Part shown: one piece after another, positions 1-6,286 of the stretch
Position numbering within the stretch: position 1 is the stretch's first letter
Layout: each line of letters starts with the position of its first letter
Assembly (NCBI GenBank): GCA_016185815.1
Contig: JACPMT010000005.1
Span: 1-9,171 of the forward strand
From: Candidatus Woesearchaeota archaeon
GTDB taxonomy: Archaea > Nanobdellota > Nanobdellia > Woesearchaeales > GW2011-AR4
Direction of reading: 5' to 3'
DNA length: 9,171 nt
Made by a program: the position numbers and the translations under genes
The notes under the pieces: model-generated
Database searches by the model: none
Told to the model about the DNA's origin: nothing
The model's input: the letters and a program-made list of their open reading frames with translations, nothing else

Positions 1-492
1 CTGCTTGAGACAGGCCCTGTCATCAAGGATTACAGAAGTTTGGATATGAGAAGAGTTGTTGGCGGCTTGCTTGTGCAGACAAGGCAATTTCCTGATTTAA
101 GCAAAAAAAACCTGAAATTTGCCGCAAAAAGAAAGCCGACAAAAGAGGAGTTAAATGCCTTGATTTTTGCCTGGAAGGTCAACAAGCACGTTAAATCAAA
201 TTCTATTGTTTTGGCAAAGGATAATGTTACAGTAGGAATTGGCGCTGGGCAGATGTCTAGGGTTGATGCTGTCAAACTTGCAGTAATGAAGTCAGAGAGC
301 AAAAGCCATGGAAGTGTCATGAGCTCTGACGCCTTCTTTCCTTTCAGGGACGGTATTGATGAGGCAGCAAAAGCAGGAGTTACAGCAATAATCCAGCCAG
401 GCGGCTCGATAAGGGACAAGGAAGTGATTGAAGCAGCCAATGAGCACAACATGGCAATGGTATTTACCGGCATAAGGCTGTTCAGGCACTAG
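1..492 (+). CDS. purH: Bifunctional purine biosynthesis protein PurH, C-terminal part (AICAR transformylase domain), 5' truncated by window edge
   Basis: The frame is open from base 1 to the TAG at 490-492, giving 163 residues of the AICAR formyltransferase domain; the N-terminus lies outside the window. Family hallmarks in order are GIGAGQMSRVDAV, KSHGSVMSSDAFFPF with RDGIDEAA, and the near-universal end IIQPGGSIRDKEVIEAA then MAMVFTGIRLFRH. This domain transfers a formyl group from 10-formyl-tetrahydrofolate to AICAR. In full-length PurH an N-terminal IMP cyclohydrolase domain then closes the ring to IMP; whether that domain is present here cannot be seen. Many archaea use PurP/PurO instead, so a PurH-type enzyme in a genome with archaeal promoters suggests old transfer from bacteria (inference). 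The TTG at 40 is not a start, because homologous sequence continues upstream of it. The next gene begins 31 bases after the stop, with its own TATA box. Confidence 0.95.
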   Translation: MLETGPVIKDYRSLDMRRVVGGLLVQTRQFPDLSKKNLKFAAKRKPTKEELNALIFAWKVNKHVKSNSIVLAKDNVTVGIGAGQMSRVDAVKLAVMKSESKSHGSVMSSDAFFPFRDGIDEAAKAGVTAIIQPGGSIRDKEVIEAANEHNMAMVFTGIRLFRH

Positions 493-493
493 A

Positions 494-501
494 TTTTTAA
501 A
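494..501 (+). promoter_or_regulatory. TATA box of the CSCG permease gene
   Basis: TTTTTAAA lies just after the purH stop codon, centred about 26 bases before the ATG at 524. That is the normal distance between an archaeal TATA box and the transcription start, so the transcript would begin at or next to the ATG (leaderless). Confidence 0.55.
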
Positions 502-523
502 CAGCAGAATTTCTTAAATCCAA

Positions 524-1474
524 ATGCCATTAGAAACCTTTTTTATCCAATATTTCACTGCCTTATTTGAGCTTTTCAAAGGGTTATGGCTCTATTTCTT
601 AGCTGGCTTGATAATCTCTGCCATGATACAGGAATTCATTTCAACAAAAAGGCTATTGCAATATTTTGGCGGAAATGATTCGGCTTCATTGTTAAGGGCG
701 ACAATTTCTGGCTTATTTATATCTGTATGCTCTTGCGGGGCAATTCCGATTGCAGCAACTTTAAGAGAAAGGGGGGCATCAACCGCTTCGGCATTGACAT
801 TTTTACTGGCTGCTCCGTGGGGAGGCTTATTGCATGTTCTTTTGATTTCCGGGTTTATTGGGATAAGAAACACAATAATACTATTGATTTTTTCATTACT
901 GGCTGCTTTTATTGTTGGATTGGCATTGGCAAGATTTGAGAATAAAAAATTAATTGAAGCGGGAATTCCAAAAAAGCACAGAAAGAATGAAAAGATGCTT
1001 TGTGTCGAATGTGTTGATGTGGAAAAACTAAGATTAAAGCATGAAAACGAAAAGCTGGGAAAAAGGATTGTTTACTGCACTCCGCAAAATATGTGGCAGA
1101 TTTTCAAGGACGTTGGAAAGTACATAATTATTGGCTTGTTTATTGCTGCTGCTTTGAAAGCTTTTGTTCCTTCTGATTTGGTAGCCAAATACTTAGGCAA
1201 CAGCAATAGGTTTCTGCCTGTCTTGATTGCAGTGCCTATTAGCGCAGTGCTGGAAGTGGCATCAGAAGGGCTTGCTGTCTTAGGCGGACAGCTTTACCAG
1301 TTGGGAGCGTCTTTAGGAGTTGTTTTTATCATTACAATGGTAGGAGTGACAACAGACATTACAGAGCTTTCAATGATATGGGGCAAGTTCGGTAAAAGAT
1401 GTGCTGTTGCTTATGTATTGACGGCAACAATAATTGCAATTTTATTTGCTTGGATTATTAATTTTGTTTTTTGA
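524..1474 (+). CDS. Predicted permease, UPF0718/DUF318 (ArsP-like, COG0701 type)
   Basis: A 316-residue polytopic membrane protein. Hydrophobic segments lie near residues 20-38, 58-80, 88-112, 115-137, 198-212, 230-255, 262-280 and 292-315. The signature CSCGAIPIA begins at residue 69 and is followed by a helix carrying FLLAAPWGG; the second half has SAVLEVASEGLAVLGG. This matches the family of putative metal, metalloid or organoarsenical efflux permeases (PF03773), usually 300-350 residues long. A hydrophilic loop at about 140-195 carries C160, C163 (CVEC) and C185. With the CSCG pair these could bind a soft metal (inference). The ATG at 524 fits the TATA box, and the next gene follows after 6 bases, so the two transporters are probably co-transcribed. 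No metalloregulator or ars gene is nearby, so the substrate is unknown. Confidence 0.85.
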   Translation: MPLETFFIQYFTALFELFKGLWLYFLAGLIISAMIQEFISTKRLLQYFGGNDSASLLRATISGLFISVCSCGAIPIAATLRERGASTASALTFLLAAPWGGLLHVLLISGFIGIRNTIILLIFSLLAAFIVGLALARFENKKLIEAGIPKKHRKNEKMLCVECVDVEKLRLKHENEKLGKRIVYCTPQNMWQIFKDVGKYIIIGLFIAAALKAFVPSDLVAKYLGNSNRFLPVLIAVPISAVLEVASEGLAVLGGQLYQLGASLGVVFIITMVGVTTDITELSMIWGKFGKRCAVAYVLTATIIAILFAWIINFVF

Positions 1475-1480
1475 TTTAAA

Positions 1481-2380
1481 ATGCAGAACTGGATTTATTT
1501 TGTGCTTATAGCGCAGGGGATATGGTCAATAACTTCTATGATAGACAAGGTTGTGATTTCAAAAGGTTACATCAAAAATCCTGCCGTTTATATTGTTTTG
1601 AATGGGCTGATGAATGTATTTTTGATATTTCTGCTTCCTTTTGCAGGGTTTGAGCCGTTAAAATTAACTGATTTTTTGATTGCGTTGTCTGCGGGAATTC
1701 TTTACAGCGCTGCTATTACTATATACTATAAAGCAGTGCAATATGAAGAAATATCCAGAGTTGCTATGCTGTACCAGATAGCTCCGATTTTTGTTTTGGT
1801 TTTGTCATTCCTGCTTATTGGCGAAAGATTAACAGCAAATCATTTTATTGGGTTTTTGTTTTTGCTAAGCGCAGGAGCATTGGTTTCTTACAGAAAGATT
1901 AACGGCTCATTTAAGCTGAGCAAAGCTTTTTACTTAATGGCAATTTCGATGCTGTTAAGCAGCATTGGCGTTATTGCTGCAAAGCACATCTACAGCATAA
2001 CAAGCTTCTGGAGCGCATTCCTATGGTTCAGGCTTTCGAGTTTTGCTGCATTAGGGGTTTTGCTTGCCCCATCTATAAGGAAAGATTTTGCAATGACTTT
2101 CAAACAAATGAAGCCAAGGATAAGGGGCTTGATGGGCTTCAAGATGATTGTTGATTTTTCTGCCTTCATATTTTCAGGGCTGGCAATATTAAATGGCCCC
2201 ATATCGCTTGTAACTGCGCTAAGCAGTTCTGCACTGCCTTTGTTTGTGTTTATGCTTACTCTTGTTACGTCCCTTTATTTGCCAAAACTGATAAAAGAAG
2301 GAATTGACAGAAAAGCGATCTTGATTAAGGTATTTGCCATTGTGTTGATTATTGTTGGAATTATCTTTGTCAACAGGTGA
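1481..2380 (+). CDS. EamA/DMT-superfamily transporter
   Basis: A 299-residue, highly hydrophobic protein with about ten predicted membrane helices in two halves, roughly residues 3-136 and 147-297. This is the layout of the drug/metabolite transporter superfamily with two EamA repeats. Typical features are the charged N-terminal helix with SMIDKVVISKG, the stretch from AITIYYKAVQYEEISRVAML into APIFV, and LIGERLT in the loop before the fifth helix. Family members export or import small metabolites, and nothing here shows the substrate. The ATG lies 6 bases after the permease stop with no clear Shine-Dalgarno site, so it is most likely translated from the permease transcript. It ends 85 bases before the ferredoxin start, a gap that contains at least one TATA-like box. 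Confidence 0.9.
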   Translation: MQNWIYFVLIAQGIWSITSMIDKVVISKGYIKNPAVYIVLNGLMNVFLIFLLPFAGFEPLKLTDFLIALSAGILYSAAITIYYKAVQYEEISRVAMLYQIAPIFVLVLSFLLIGERLTANHFIGFLFLLSAGALVSYRKINGSFKLSKAFYLMAISMLLSSIGVIAAKHIYSITSFWSAFLWFRLSSFAALGVLLAPSIRKDFAMTFKQMKPRIRGLMGFKMIVDFSAFIFSGLAILNGPISLVTALSSSALPLFVFMLTLVTSLYLPKLIKEGIDRKAILIKVFAIVLIIVGIIFVNR

Positions 2381-2434
2381 TTCACAACAAAAATACTTAA
2401 ATATTAATCTAAAAAACAGCCTTAAATCACAACT

Positions 2435-2442
2435 TTTATATA
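2435..2442 (+). promoter_or_regulatory. TATA box of the ferredoxin gene; decides its start
   Basis: TTTATATA, a textbook archaeal TATA box, is centred about 27 bases before the ATG at 2466. The in-frame TTG at 2451 would lie upstream of the expected transcription start, so the ATG is preferred. A weaker CTTAAATATT stretch around 2396-2405 could be a second promoter. Confidence 0.65.
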
Positions 2443-2465
2443 CTTAACAATTGTTAATTATTAAA

Positions 2466-2753
2466 ATGATAGATGAAGCACAGACTGTGCAGGAAAGCTC
2501 CAAGAAGTACAAGATAGAGCATGACAGGCCAAACTGCATAGGCTGCGCTGCATGCGCCGCTGTTGCCCCTGACTTCTGGACGATGCATGAAGATGGCAAA
2601 TCAGACATTGTAGGCTGCAAGAAAAGGGATGACGAGTGGGAAGAGCTTGACATCGAGGAAAAAAACTACAAGGAAAACAAGGAAGCTGCTGACTCATGCC
2701 CTGTCAATGTGATTCACATCACCAACAAGGAAACAGGAGAGAAAATAATTTAA
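2466..2753 (+). CDS. Single-cluster [4Fe-4S] ferredoxin
   Basis: A 95-residue small, acidic electron carrier. Cysteines C24, C27 and C30 (CIGCAAC) with C78 (SCPVNVI) give the CxxCxxC...CP pattern of one-cluster ferredoxins, like those of Thermotoga and Desulfovibrio. The residue after the third ligand that is Cys in two-cluster ferredoxins is Ala here (AAVAP), so only one cluster is expected. APDFWTMHEDGKSDIV matches the usual PDVF..DDGKA segment. Residues 52-76 form a Lys/Glu-rich insert slightly longer than usual, and C51 is extra. A 14-residue N-terminal extension precedes the domain. The start at ATG 2466 rather than TTG 2451 follows from the TATA position. Redox partners are unknown; the radical-SAM enzyme LipA is about 5 kb away and needs a reductant, but no link can be shown. 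Confidence 0.93.
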   Translation: MIDEAQTVQESSKKYKIEHDRPNCIGCAACAAVAPDFWTMHEDGKSDIVGCKKRDDEWEELDIEEKNYKENKEAADSCPVNVIHITNKETGEKII

Positions 2754-2754
2754 A
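2747..2754 (+). promoter_or_regulatory. TATA-like box for the zinc-ribbon gene, overlapping the ferredoxin stop
   Basis: AATTTAAA-type sequence spans the ferredoxin TAA and is centred about 27 bases before the ATG at 2777. The small zinc-ribbon gene could therefore have its own leaderless transcript despite lying only 23 bases downstream. Confidence 0.4.
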
Positions 2755-2776
2755 CTTGTGATTTCTTGATTATTAA

Positions 2777-2977
2777 ATGAACAAATGCCCCAAGTGCGGC
2801 TCTGGGAACATCAAGCTTTACAATTACCTGGGTGTAAAGGTAATCAAGTGCAACAGCTGCGGTTTTGATGAAGGTTCTGTTTACGAGGTTTATCCGGAGC
2901 AAAAAACAAGCCAGAAAGCAAAGGGAAAATATACAATTTACAAAAAAGGCGGCTCTCAAAGGACAAGAAAGAAATAA
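2777..2977 (+). CDS. Small zinc-ribbon protein
   Basis: A 66-residue protein with CPKCGS at residues 4-9 and CNSCGF at 25-30, two zinc knuckles 17 residues apart. This is the classic zinc-ribbon pair seen in many archaeal transcription-related and nucleic-acid-binding miniproteins. After the ribbon come an acidic/aromatic patch (DEGSVYEVYPE) and a strongly basic tail with GGSQRTRKK. The tail suggests contact with nucleic acid or the ribosome (inference). It follows the ferredoxin by 23 bases. Its stop is 10 bases from the stop of the convergent minus-strand gene, so there is no room for a separate terminator. The precise family is not recognised. Confidence 0.8.
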   Translation: MNKCPKCGSGNIKLYNYLGVKVIKCNSCGFDEGSVYEVYPEQKTSQKAKGKYTIYKKGGSQRTRKK

Positions 2978-2987
2978 GATATATTTA

Positions 2988-3719
2988 TTAAAATCCTTTA
3001 ACTCTCATTAAACCTTTAATTTCATTAGCTAACTCATTTAAGTCAATTTCCATGAATAATCTTTGCTCAAATTCTATAGTTAATTTTCCCCCCGATTTTT
3101 CAATTTCGGTTGTATCTTGAACTAATTTTGCTGCCAATTCCTTACCTTCAGCCATGTCTTGGTCTAAGTTTTTTCTTAATCTCTCCAATTCATCAACATT
3201 TCTAAGTTTGTAAACATCAAGAACGTTAATTATGTATTCTAAATATCGTTCAACTAATTTAAGACCTTGACTGATATTTTCAACATTTCGACCAATCAAC
3301 CCTAGTCTTTGACTGATATTTCCAAAGCGGGCAGAAACACTATCCAACTCAAAACTTTGTAATTCCGCTAAATAAGTCTTGAAAATATCTCTCATTTCTC
3401 TTAGCTCTTCACCTGTAAATTTATTTAAAGCATATTTTATTGCTTTTCCTCTAGACATCAAATCATCAACAACATTACCAATGTCTTCAGTTCTAGGATT
3501 TAAATATGGTTTTGATAATATATCATTTATTTGAGCTAAAGTACATTCTCTGCCCCTTCCATTTTGGGCTAGCAACACTTGGTCTATTGAGTTAGGCATA
3601 GGAGGCGCAGAAGCTATAACAACTTTTGGACCATTTAGAGCTTGTTGAACAGCTTCTTGAATACCTATCTTTACTGGAGTTTCCCTATAAAGTTGCAATG
3701 CCAACAAATATTCATACAT
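2988..3719 (-). CDS. Hypothetical protein with predicted coiled coil; family not recognised
   Basis: A 243-residue soluble protein with no signal peptide or membrane segment. Residues 1-100 are mixed, with a Pro-rich patch (ASAPPMPNS, 36-44) and a helix-turn-helix-like stretch (CTLAQINDILSKP, 59-71) that could be a winged-helix fragment. Residues 103-235 are almost continuous amphipathic helix rich in Leu, Glu, Lys and Arg, as in a coiled coil. Inside it a 14-residue unit (two heptads) is repeated: NISQRLGLIGR at 134 and NISQGLKLVER at 148. At DNA level 13 bases recur exactly 42 bases apart (3267-3279 and 3309-3321). Codons look more AT-rich (CAA, AGA, AAT) than in the flanking genes. It diverges from the RnfD-like gene and converges on the zinc-ribbon gene. 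A structural or scaffold role is possible, but no function can be assigned. Confidence 0.75.
   Translation of the reverse strand: MYEYLLALQLYRETPVKIGIQEAVQQALNGPKVVIASAPPMPNSIDQVLLAQNGRGRECTLAQINDILSKPYLNPRTEDIGNVVDDLMSRGKAIKYALNKFTGEELREMRDIFKTYLAELQSFELDSVSARFGNISQRLGLIGRNVENISQGLKLVERYLEYIINVLDVYKLRNVDELERLRKNLDQDMAEGKELAAKLVQDTTEIEKSGGKLTIEFEQRLFMEIDLNELANEIKGLMRVKGF
3267..3321 (-). repeat. 42-base-period duplication inside the coiled-coil gene
   Basis: TTGACTGATATTT occurs at 3267-3279 and again at 3309-3321 on the + strand. On the minus strand it encodes the two NISQ-containing units, 14 residues (two heptads) apart. It looks like a partial tandem duplication that extended the coiled coil. 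Confidence 0.6.
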
Positions 3720-3746
3720 TTTACTTATAAATCAATAAAATATCAA

Positions 3747-3757
3747 TATTTATATAT
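3747..3757. promoter_or_regulatory. Shared TATA element of a divergent promoter
   Basis: The sequence around ATTTATATATG reads as a TATA box on both strands. On the minus strand it is centred about 32 bases from the ATG at 3719. On the plus strand transcription would start near 3780, just before the TTG at 3791. One AT-rich element may serve both genes, or two boxes may overlap. Confidence 0.45.
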
Positions 3758-3777
3758 GTATGTCAAATATAACAGTT

Positions 3778-3784
3778 GAAGGTG
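3778..3784 (+). promoter_or_regulatory. Possible ribosome binding site that supports the TTG start at 3791
   Basis: GAAGGTG is one base from the consensus GGAGGTG and sits six bases before the TTG at 3791. In this frame a TAG directly precedes that TTG and no ATG occurs until deep in the protein, so this is the best available start signal. Confidence 0.4.
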
Positions 3785-3790
3785 TTTTAG

Positions 3791-4618
3791 TTGGAAATCA
3801 GGTCATTGCTCAATCATTTTACAATCTATCATTACATAATTTTTTTTCTTGCTGTATTACATCTTGCGAGCGCATTCTTTTATGGTTTTGGAATAAGTGC
3901 TTTAATTCCTGTATTTATTGCTGTTACCACAACAACAATATTGGATTTGTTGATTATGTATTTTAAATTCAAAACATTGGAATTTCCGCAGAGCGCTTTA
4001 ATATCTGGATTATTTATCGGAGGCTTATTGACACAAAATCTTCAGTGGTACATTTATGTATTGGCTGGAGCGATTGCAGTTTTATCAAAACACTTGATTA
4101 AAATCCAGCAAAAACATATCTTCAATCCTGCAAATCTTGGTGTTTTGCTTGTCTCAATTGTTTTTGGCGCTTCCCACACATGGTGGATTTCCTCACCCTT
4201 GATTCTGGTTTTGGCTTTTGGAATTTTTATTATCTGGAGATTAAGGAGGTTTGACTTGGCAATAAGCTTTTTGATAAGTTATTATTTAATAAACTCAATT
4301 ATTGAATTAATCAGGGGGGGCAGTTTTAATGATGTTTATTTAACAATCCTAAATGGCGGAGTTCTTTATTTCTTCTCAATGTTCATGCTGATTGAGCCCA
4401 AGACAAATCCAGCTGCAGGAAATCAAAGGATTGTTTATGGAATTGTAGTCGCTGTTTTGTTTATTATATTGCATCTCTTTACTCCGCAGCACGACATTGT
4501 TCTGGCACTGGCTGCTGGCAATGTTTTTGTTCCATTACTAAATAAATTAAAATTAGATTTTAAAAAGAAAGAGCCAAAGCCAAGCATAAGCGAAACTGTG
4601 AAGGTTGAGAATTATTAA
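3791..4618 (+). CDS. RnfD/NqrB-like membrane protein (NQR2_RnfD_RnfE family), stand-alone
   Basis: A 275-residue protein with about nine hydrophobic segments and a basic cytoplasmic tail (251-275). Family features are an early TIYHYIIFFLAVLH helix, KHIFNPANLGVLL at 108-120 (the FNPA motif before a membrane helix), a Trp pair at 131-132, and FMLIEPKTNPAAG at 197-210 with GNQRIVYG. The last matches the D-P-x-T-x-P loop of RnfD and NqrB. In those proteins an SGAT-type Thr carries covalent FMN; I find no SGAT motif here, so flavin attachment is doubtful. RnfD normally works with RnfA/B/C/E/G as an ion-pumping ferredoxin:NAD oxidoreductase, and none of these partners is in the window. The start is TTG with a GAAGGTG site; a +1-frame ATG at 3760 also opens here. 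The stop overlaps the folA stop by four bases. Confidence 0.75.
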   Translation: MEIRSLLNHFTIYHYIIFFLAVLHLASAFFYGFGISALIPVFIAVTTTTILDLLIMYFKFKTLEFPQSALISGLFIGGLLTQNLQWYIYVLAGAIAVLSKHLIKIQQKHIFNPANLGVLLVSIVFGASHTWWISSPLILVLAFGIFIIWRLRRFDLAISFLISYYLINSIIELIRGGSFNDVYLTILNGGVLYFFSMFMLIEPKTNPAAGNQRIVYGIVVAVLFIILHLFTPQHDIVLALAAGNVFVPLLNKLKLDFKKKEPKPSISETVKVENY

Positions 4619-5103
4619 GCTTTCCTTTCTAAAACCATTATAGTGTAGCTGTACTTGTTTTCATTGTCTTTTTCGACAAATTTTTCCTTTGCTTTAACCC
4701 ATTCATCCTCATTAAATTCAGGAAAATAGGTGTCTCCTTTAAATTTGCCATGGACTTTGGTAATGTAAAGCCTGTTTGCTATCGGCAAAAACAGCTTGTA
4801 GATTTCAGCGCCTCCAATGACCATTATCTCGTTGATGCCTTTTGCCGCTTTTATAGCGTCTTCTTTGCTGTTGACAACTAAACACCCATCTGCCTTGTAA
4901 TTTTCATCCCTTGTTATTATTATGTTTAATCTTTCTGGCATCGGCCTTCCTATCGACTCATAGGTTTTCCTGCCCATTATCACGGGCTTGTGCTTTGTTG
5001 TTTCCCTGAAATACCTTAATTCAGAGGGCAAATTCCATGGCAATTTGTTTTTGTATCCAATTAATTTATTTTCATCCATTGCGACTATTAATGAGATTAT
5101 CAT
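4615..5103 (-). CDS. folA: Dihydrofolate reductase
   Basis: A 162-residue enzyme of normal FolA length that reduces dihydrofolate to tetrahydrofolate with NADPH in the cytoplasm. Visible signatures are SLIVAMDENKLIG at 4-16, LPWNLPSELRYF at 21-32 with W23 and the catalytic acid E28, VIMGRKTYESIGRPMPER at 41-58 (NADPH and substrate loop), IIITR at 61-65, VIGGAEIYKLFLP at 95-107 (nucleotide-binding GG), and GDTYFPEF at 123-130. It shares the minus strand with thyA 208 bases upstream and works with it in the thymidylate cycle. A TATA-like box (minus strand, 5129-5136) lies about 29 bases before the ATG, so it probably has its own leaderless transcript. It converges on the RnfD-like gene with overlapping TAA codons (4615-4618). 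Confidence 0.97.
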   Translation of the reverse strand: MIISLIVAMDENKLIGYKNKLPWNLPSELRYFRETTKHKPVIMGRKTYESIGRPMPERLNIIITRDENYKADGCLVVNSKEDAIKAAKGINEIMVIGGAEIYKLFLPIANRLYITKVHGKFKGDTYFPEFNEDEWVKAKEKFVEKDNENKYSYTIMVLERKA

Positions 5104-5128
5104 TTTAGTTACATTGTTAATTTTTTAC

Positions 5129-5136
5129 AATATATA
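5129..5136 (-). promoter_or_regulatory. TATA box of folA
   Basis: TATATATT on the minus strand is centred about 29 bases before the folA ATG at 5103. It lies at the edge of a GC-rich island, which would sit just upstream of the promoter. Confidence 0.5.
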
Positions 5137-5200
5137 GGCGAGGCGGAGCGATATGGTCAAAAAGCGACGCCGAGCACTAAATTTTGCCGAAGGCATATTG
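5137..5200. other. GC-rich island in the thyA-folA intergenic region
   Basis: The 208 bases between folA and thyA are mostly AT-rich, but 5137-5176 is about 60% G+C and carries GGCG (5137-5140 and 5142-5145) complementary to CGCC at 5168-5171. A small hairpin, TGCC-GAA-GGCA, follows at 5185-5195. No ORF of gene length is present; a minus-strand frame of about 23 codons from the ATG near 5195 is Arg-rich and probably spurious. It could be a small RNA, a repeat-family copy or an upstream regulatory element. Confidence 0.35.
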
Positions 5201-5251
5201 ATTTTTATGTTTTAATTAAAGTTATCCTTTAACCAATGCTTTACTTACTGT

Positions 5252-5271
5252 TTGCCTTGACAATTAGGCAA
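5252..5271 (-). terminator. Weak hairpin downstream of thyA
   Basis: TTGCC (5252-5256) pairs with GGCAA (5267-5271) around a 10-base loop, 40 bases past the thyA stop on the minus strand. T-rich tracts of the minus strand lie between the gene and the hairpin. Archaeal termination relies mainly on such T-tracts, so the hairpin may be incidental. Confidence 0.25.
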
Positions 5272-5311
5272 TCCATTAAAATTTTTCAATAATACAAATT
5301 CAAAAATAAAC

Positions 5312-6157
5312 TCAAACAGCCATCTCTGCCTTTATCGGCGGATGAAACTGGTAATTTTCCAGCTTTATGTCGTCCATTGTGAAATCGTCGATGTTTTTAA
5401 TTTTTGGATTTAATGATAATGTTGGCAATGGAAACGGCTTTCTTGTTAATTGCTCTTTTACCTGCTCAAAATGGTTGTGGTAAATGTGGGCATCTGCCAG
5501 CACGTGGACAAACTCCGCTGGCTTTAAGCTTGTGGCTTGAGCTACCATGTGCAGCAATAAAGAATAAGAGGCAATGTTGAACGGCACTCCAAGAAACATG
5601 TCGCAGCTTCTTTGATACATCTGCAATGACAGTCTGCCATCTGCCACAAAAAACTGGAAAAAAGCATGGCATGGCGGCAGTGCCATCTCATTTAATTCTC
5701 CCGGGTTCCATGCTGTTACAATGATTCTTCTGCTAGTTGGGTTTTCCTTAATCATTTTAATTGCATTTGCGAGCTGGTCTGTTTCGTTTCCATTTGGCGA
5801 TTTCCATTTCCGCCATTGAACGCCGTAAATCCTTCCAAGGTCGCCTTCAAACTTTGCCTTTGGCTTCCAGTAATCTGCTTGCGCATTTGCAGTCCATATT
5901 GTCGTCTTGCCTGAATCCCGAGTGCCATGAAGTATTTCCGCAAGCCGCCTTTCATCGTTGGAGCCCTCAATGAACCACAATAGCTCGCTTGCAACGCTTT
6001 TCCACGGCAGTTTTTTTGTCGTGACTGCTGGAAACCCGTCTTCCATGCTGAAGCGCAGCTGCATCCCAAAGACAGCCCTTGTTGAAATTCCAGTCCTGCT
6101 TTGCCTGTCTGCGCCGTTTTCCAGGATATGCCTTAATGCGTCAAGGTATTGTTTCAT
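5312..6157 (-). CDS. thyA: Thymidylate synthase, ThyA type
   Basis: A 281-residue folate-dependent thymidylate synthase that methylates dUMP to dTMP using 5,10-methylene-tetrahydrofolate and releases dihydrofolate. Catalytic and binding residues are all visible: R21 (DRQSRTG), W83-N86-type region replaced by TTIWTANAQADYW, R143-R144 (TSRRIIVTAWN), nucleophile C163 in ALPPCHAFFQFF, R183 and D186 in QRSCDMFLGVPFN with N194, and DAHIYHNH at 222-229. The C-terminus PIKAEMAV fits the family's mobile end. It is slightly longer than E. coli ThyA (264), with an insert of about ten residues near 91-104 and a few more around 120-125. Many archaea use ThyX instead; ThyA here pairs with the nearby folA, which recycles the dihydrofolate. 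A TATA-like box precedes the ATG by about 29 bases. Confidence 0.98.
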   Translation of the reverse strand: MKQYLDALRHILENGADRQSRTGISTRAVFGMQLRFSMEDGFPAVTTKKLPWKSVASELLWFIEGSNDERRLAEILHGTRDSGKTTIWTANAQADYWKPKAKFEGDLGRIYGVQWRKWKSPNGNETDQLANAIKMIKENPTSRRIIVTAWNPGELNEMALPPCHAFFQFFVADGRLSLQMYQRSCDMFLGVPFNIASYSLLLHMVAQATSLKPAEFVHVLADAHIYHNHFEQVKEQLTRKPFPLPTLSLNPKIKNIDDFTMDDIKLENYQFHPPIKAEMAV

Positions 6158-6181
6158 TCCAATTGCTGAGGTATCCCTTAA

Positions 6182-6191
6182 TTTTTAAAAA
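6182..6191 (-). promoter_or_regulatory. TATA-like box of thyA
   Basis: TTTTTAAAAA is centred about 29 bases before the thyA ATG at 6157 on the minus strand, so the transcript would begin close to the start codon. Confidence 0.45.
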
Positions 6192-6278
6192 GTTATGGTT
6201 TTTTATTGTTTGCCGTCACTGCAGTTTTACTTGTTGTTTTTTGCAGTAGTAAAATTTCTTAATCACTACCAAAAAGTA

Positions 6279-6286
6279 TTTATATA
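6279..6286 (+). promoter_or_regulatory. TATA box of the cupin gene; decides its start
   Basis: TTTATATA is centred about 28 bases before the ATG at 6311, with a purine-rich BRE-like stretch just upstream. The earlier in-frame ATG at 6290 lies only 4 bases past the box and would not be in the transcript. Confidence 0.65.

Noticed and set aside
30..473. Long minus-strand ORF opposite purH
   Set aside because: It mirrors the well-supported PurH frame, has no recognisable motifs and no promoter.
3760..3966. 68-codon + ORF beginning MSNITVEG
   Set aside because: After about 20 codons it runs out of phase with the clearly conserved RnfD-like frame and becomes Cys/Asn-rich nonsense; kept only as a start-site question.
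5137..5195. Minus-strand mini-ORF of about 23 codons in the GC-rich island
   Set aside because: The Arg/Ala/Ser-rich peptide looks like translated repeat sequence, and its frame ends in the folA promoter; no support for coding.
6218..6256. Repeated TGCAGT and TTTTAC/GTAAAA words between thyA and the cupin gene
   Set aside because: Words are short, partly direct and partly inverted, and low-complexity; not enough to call an operator.
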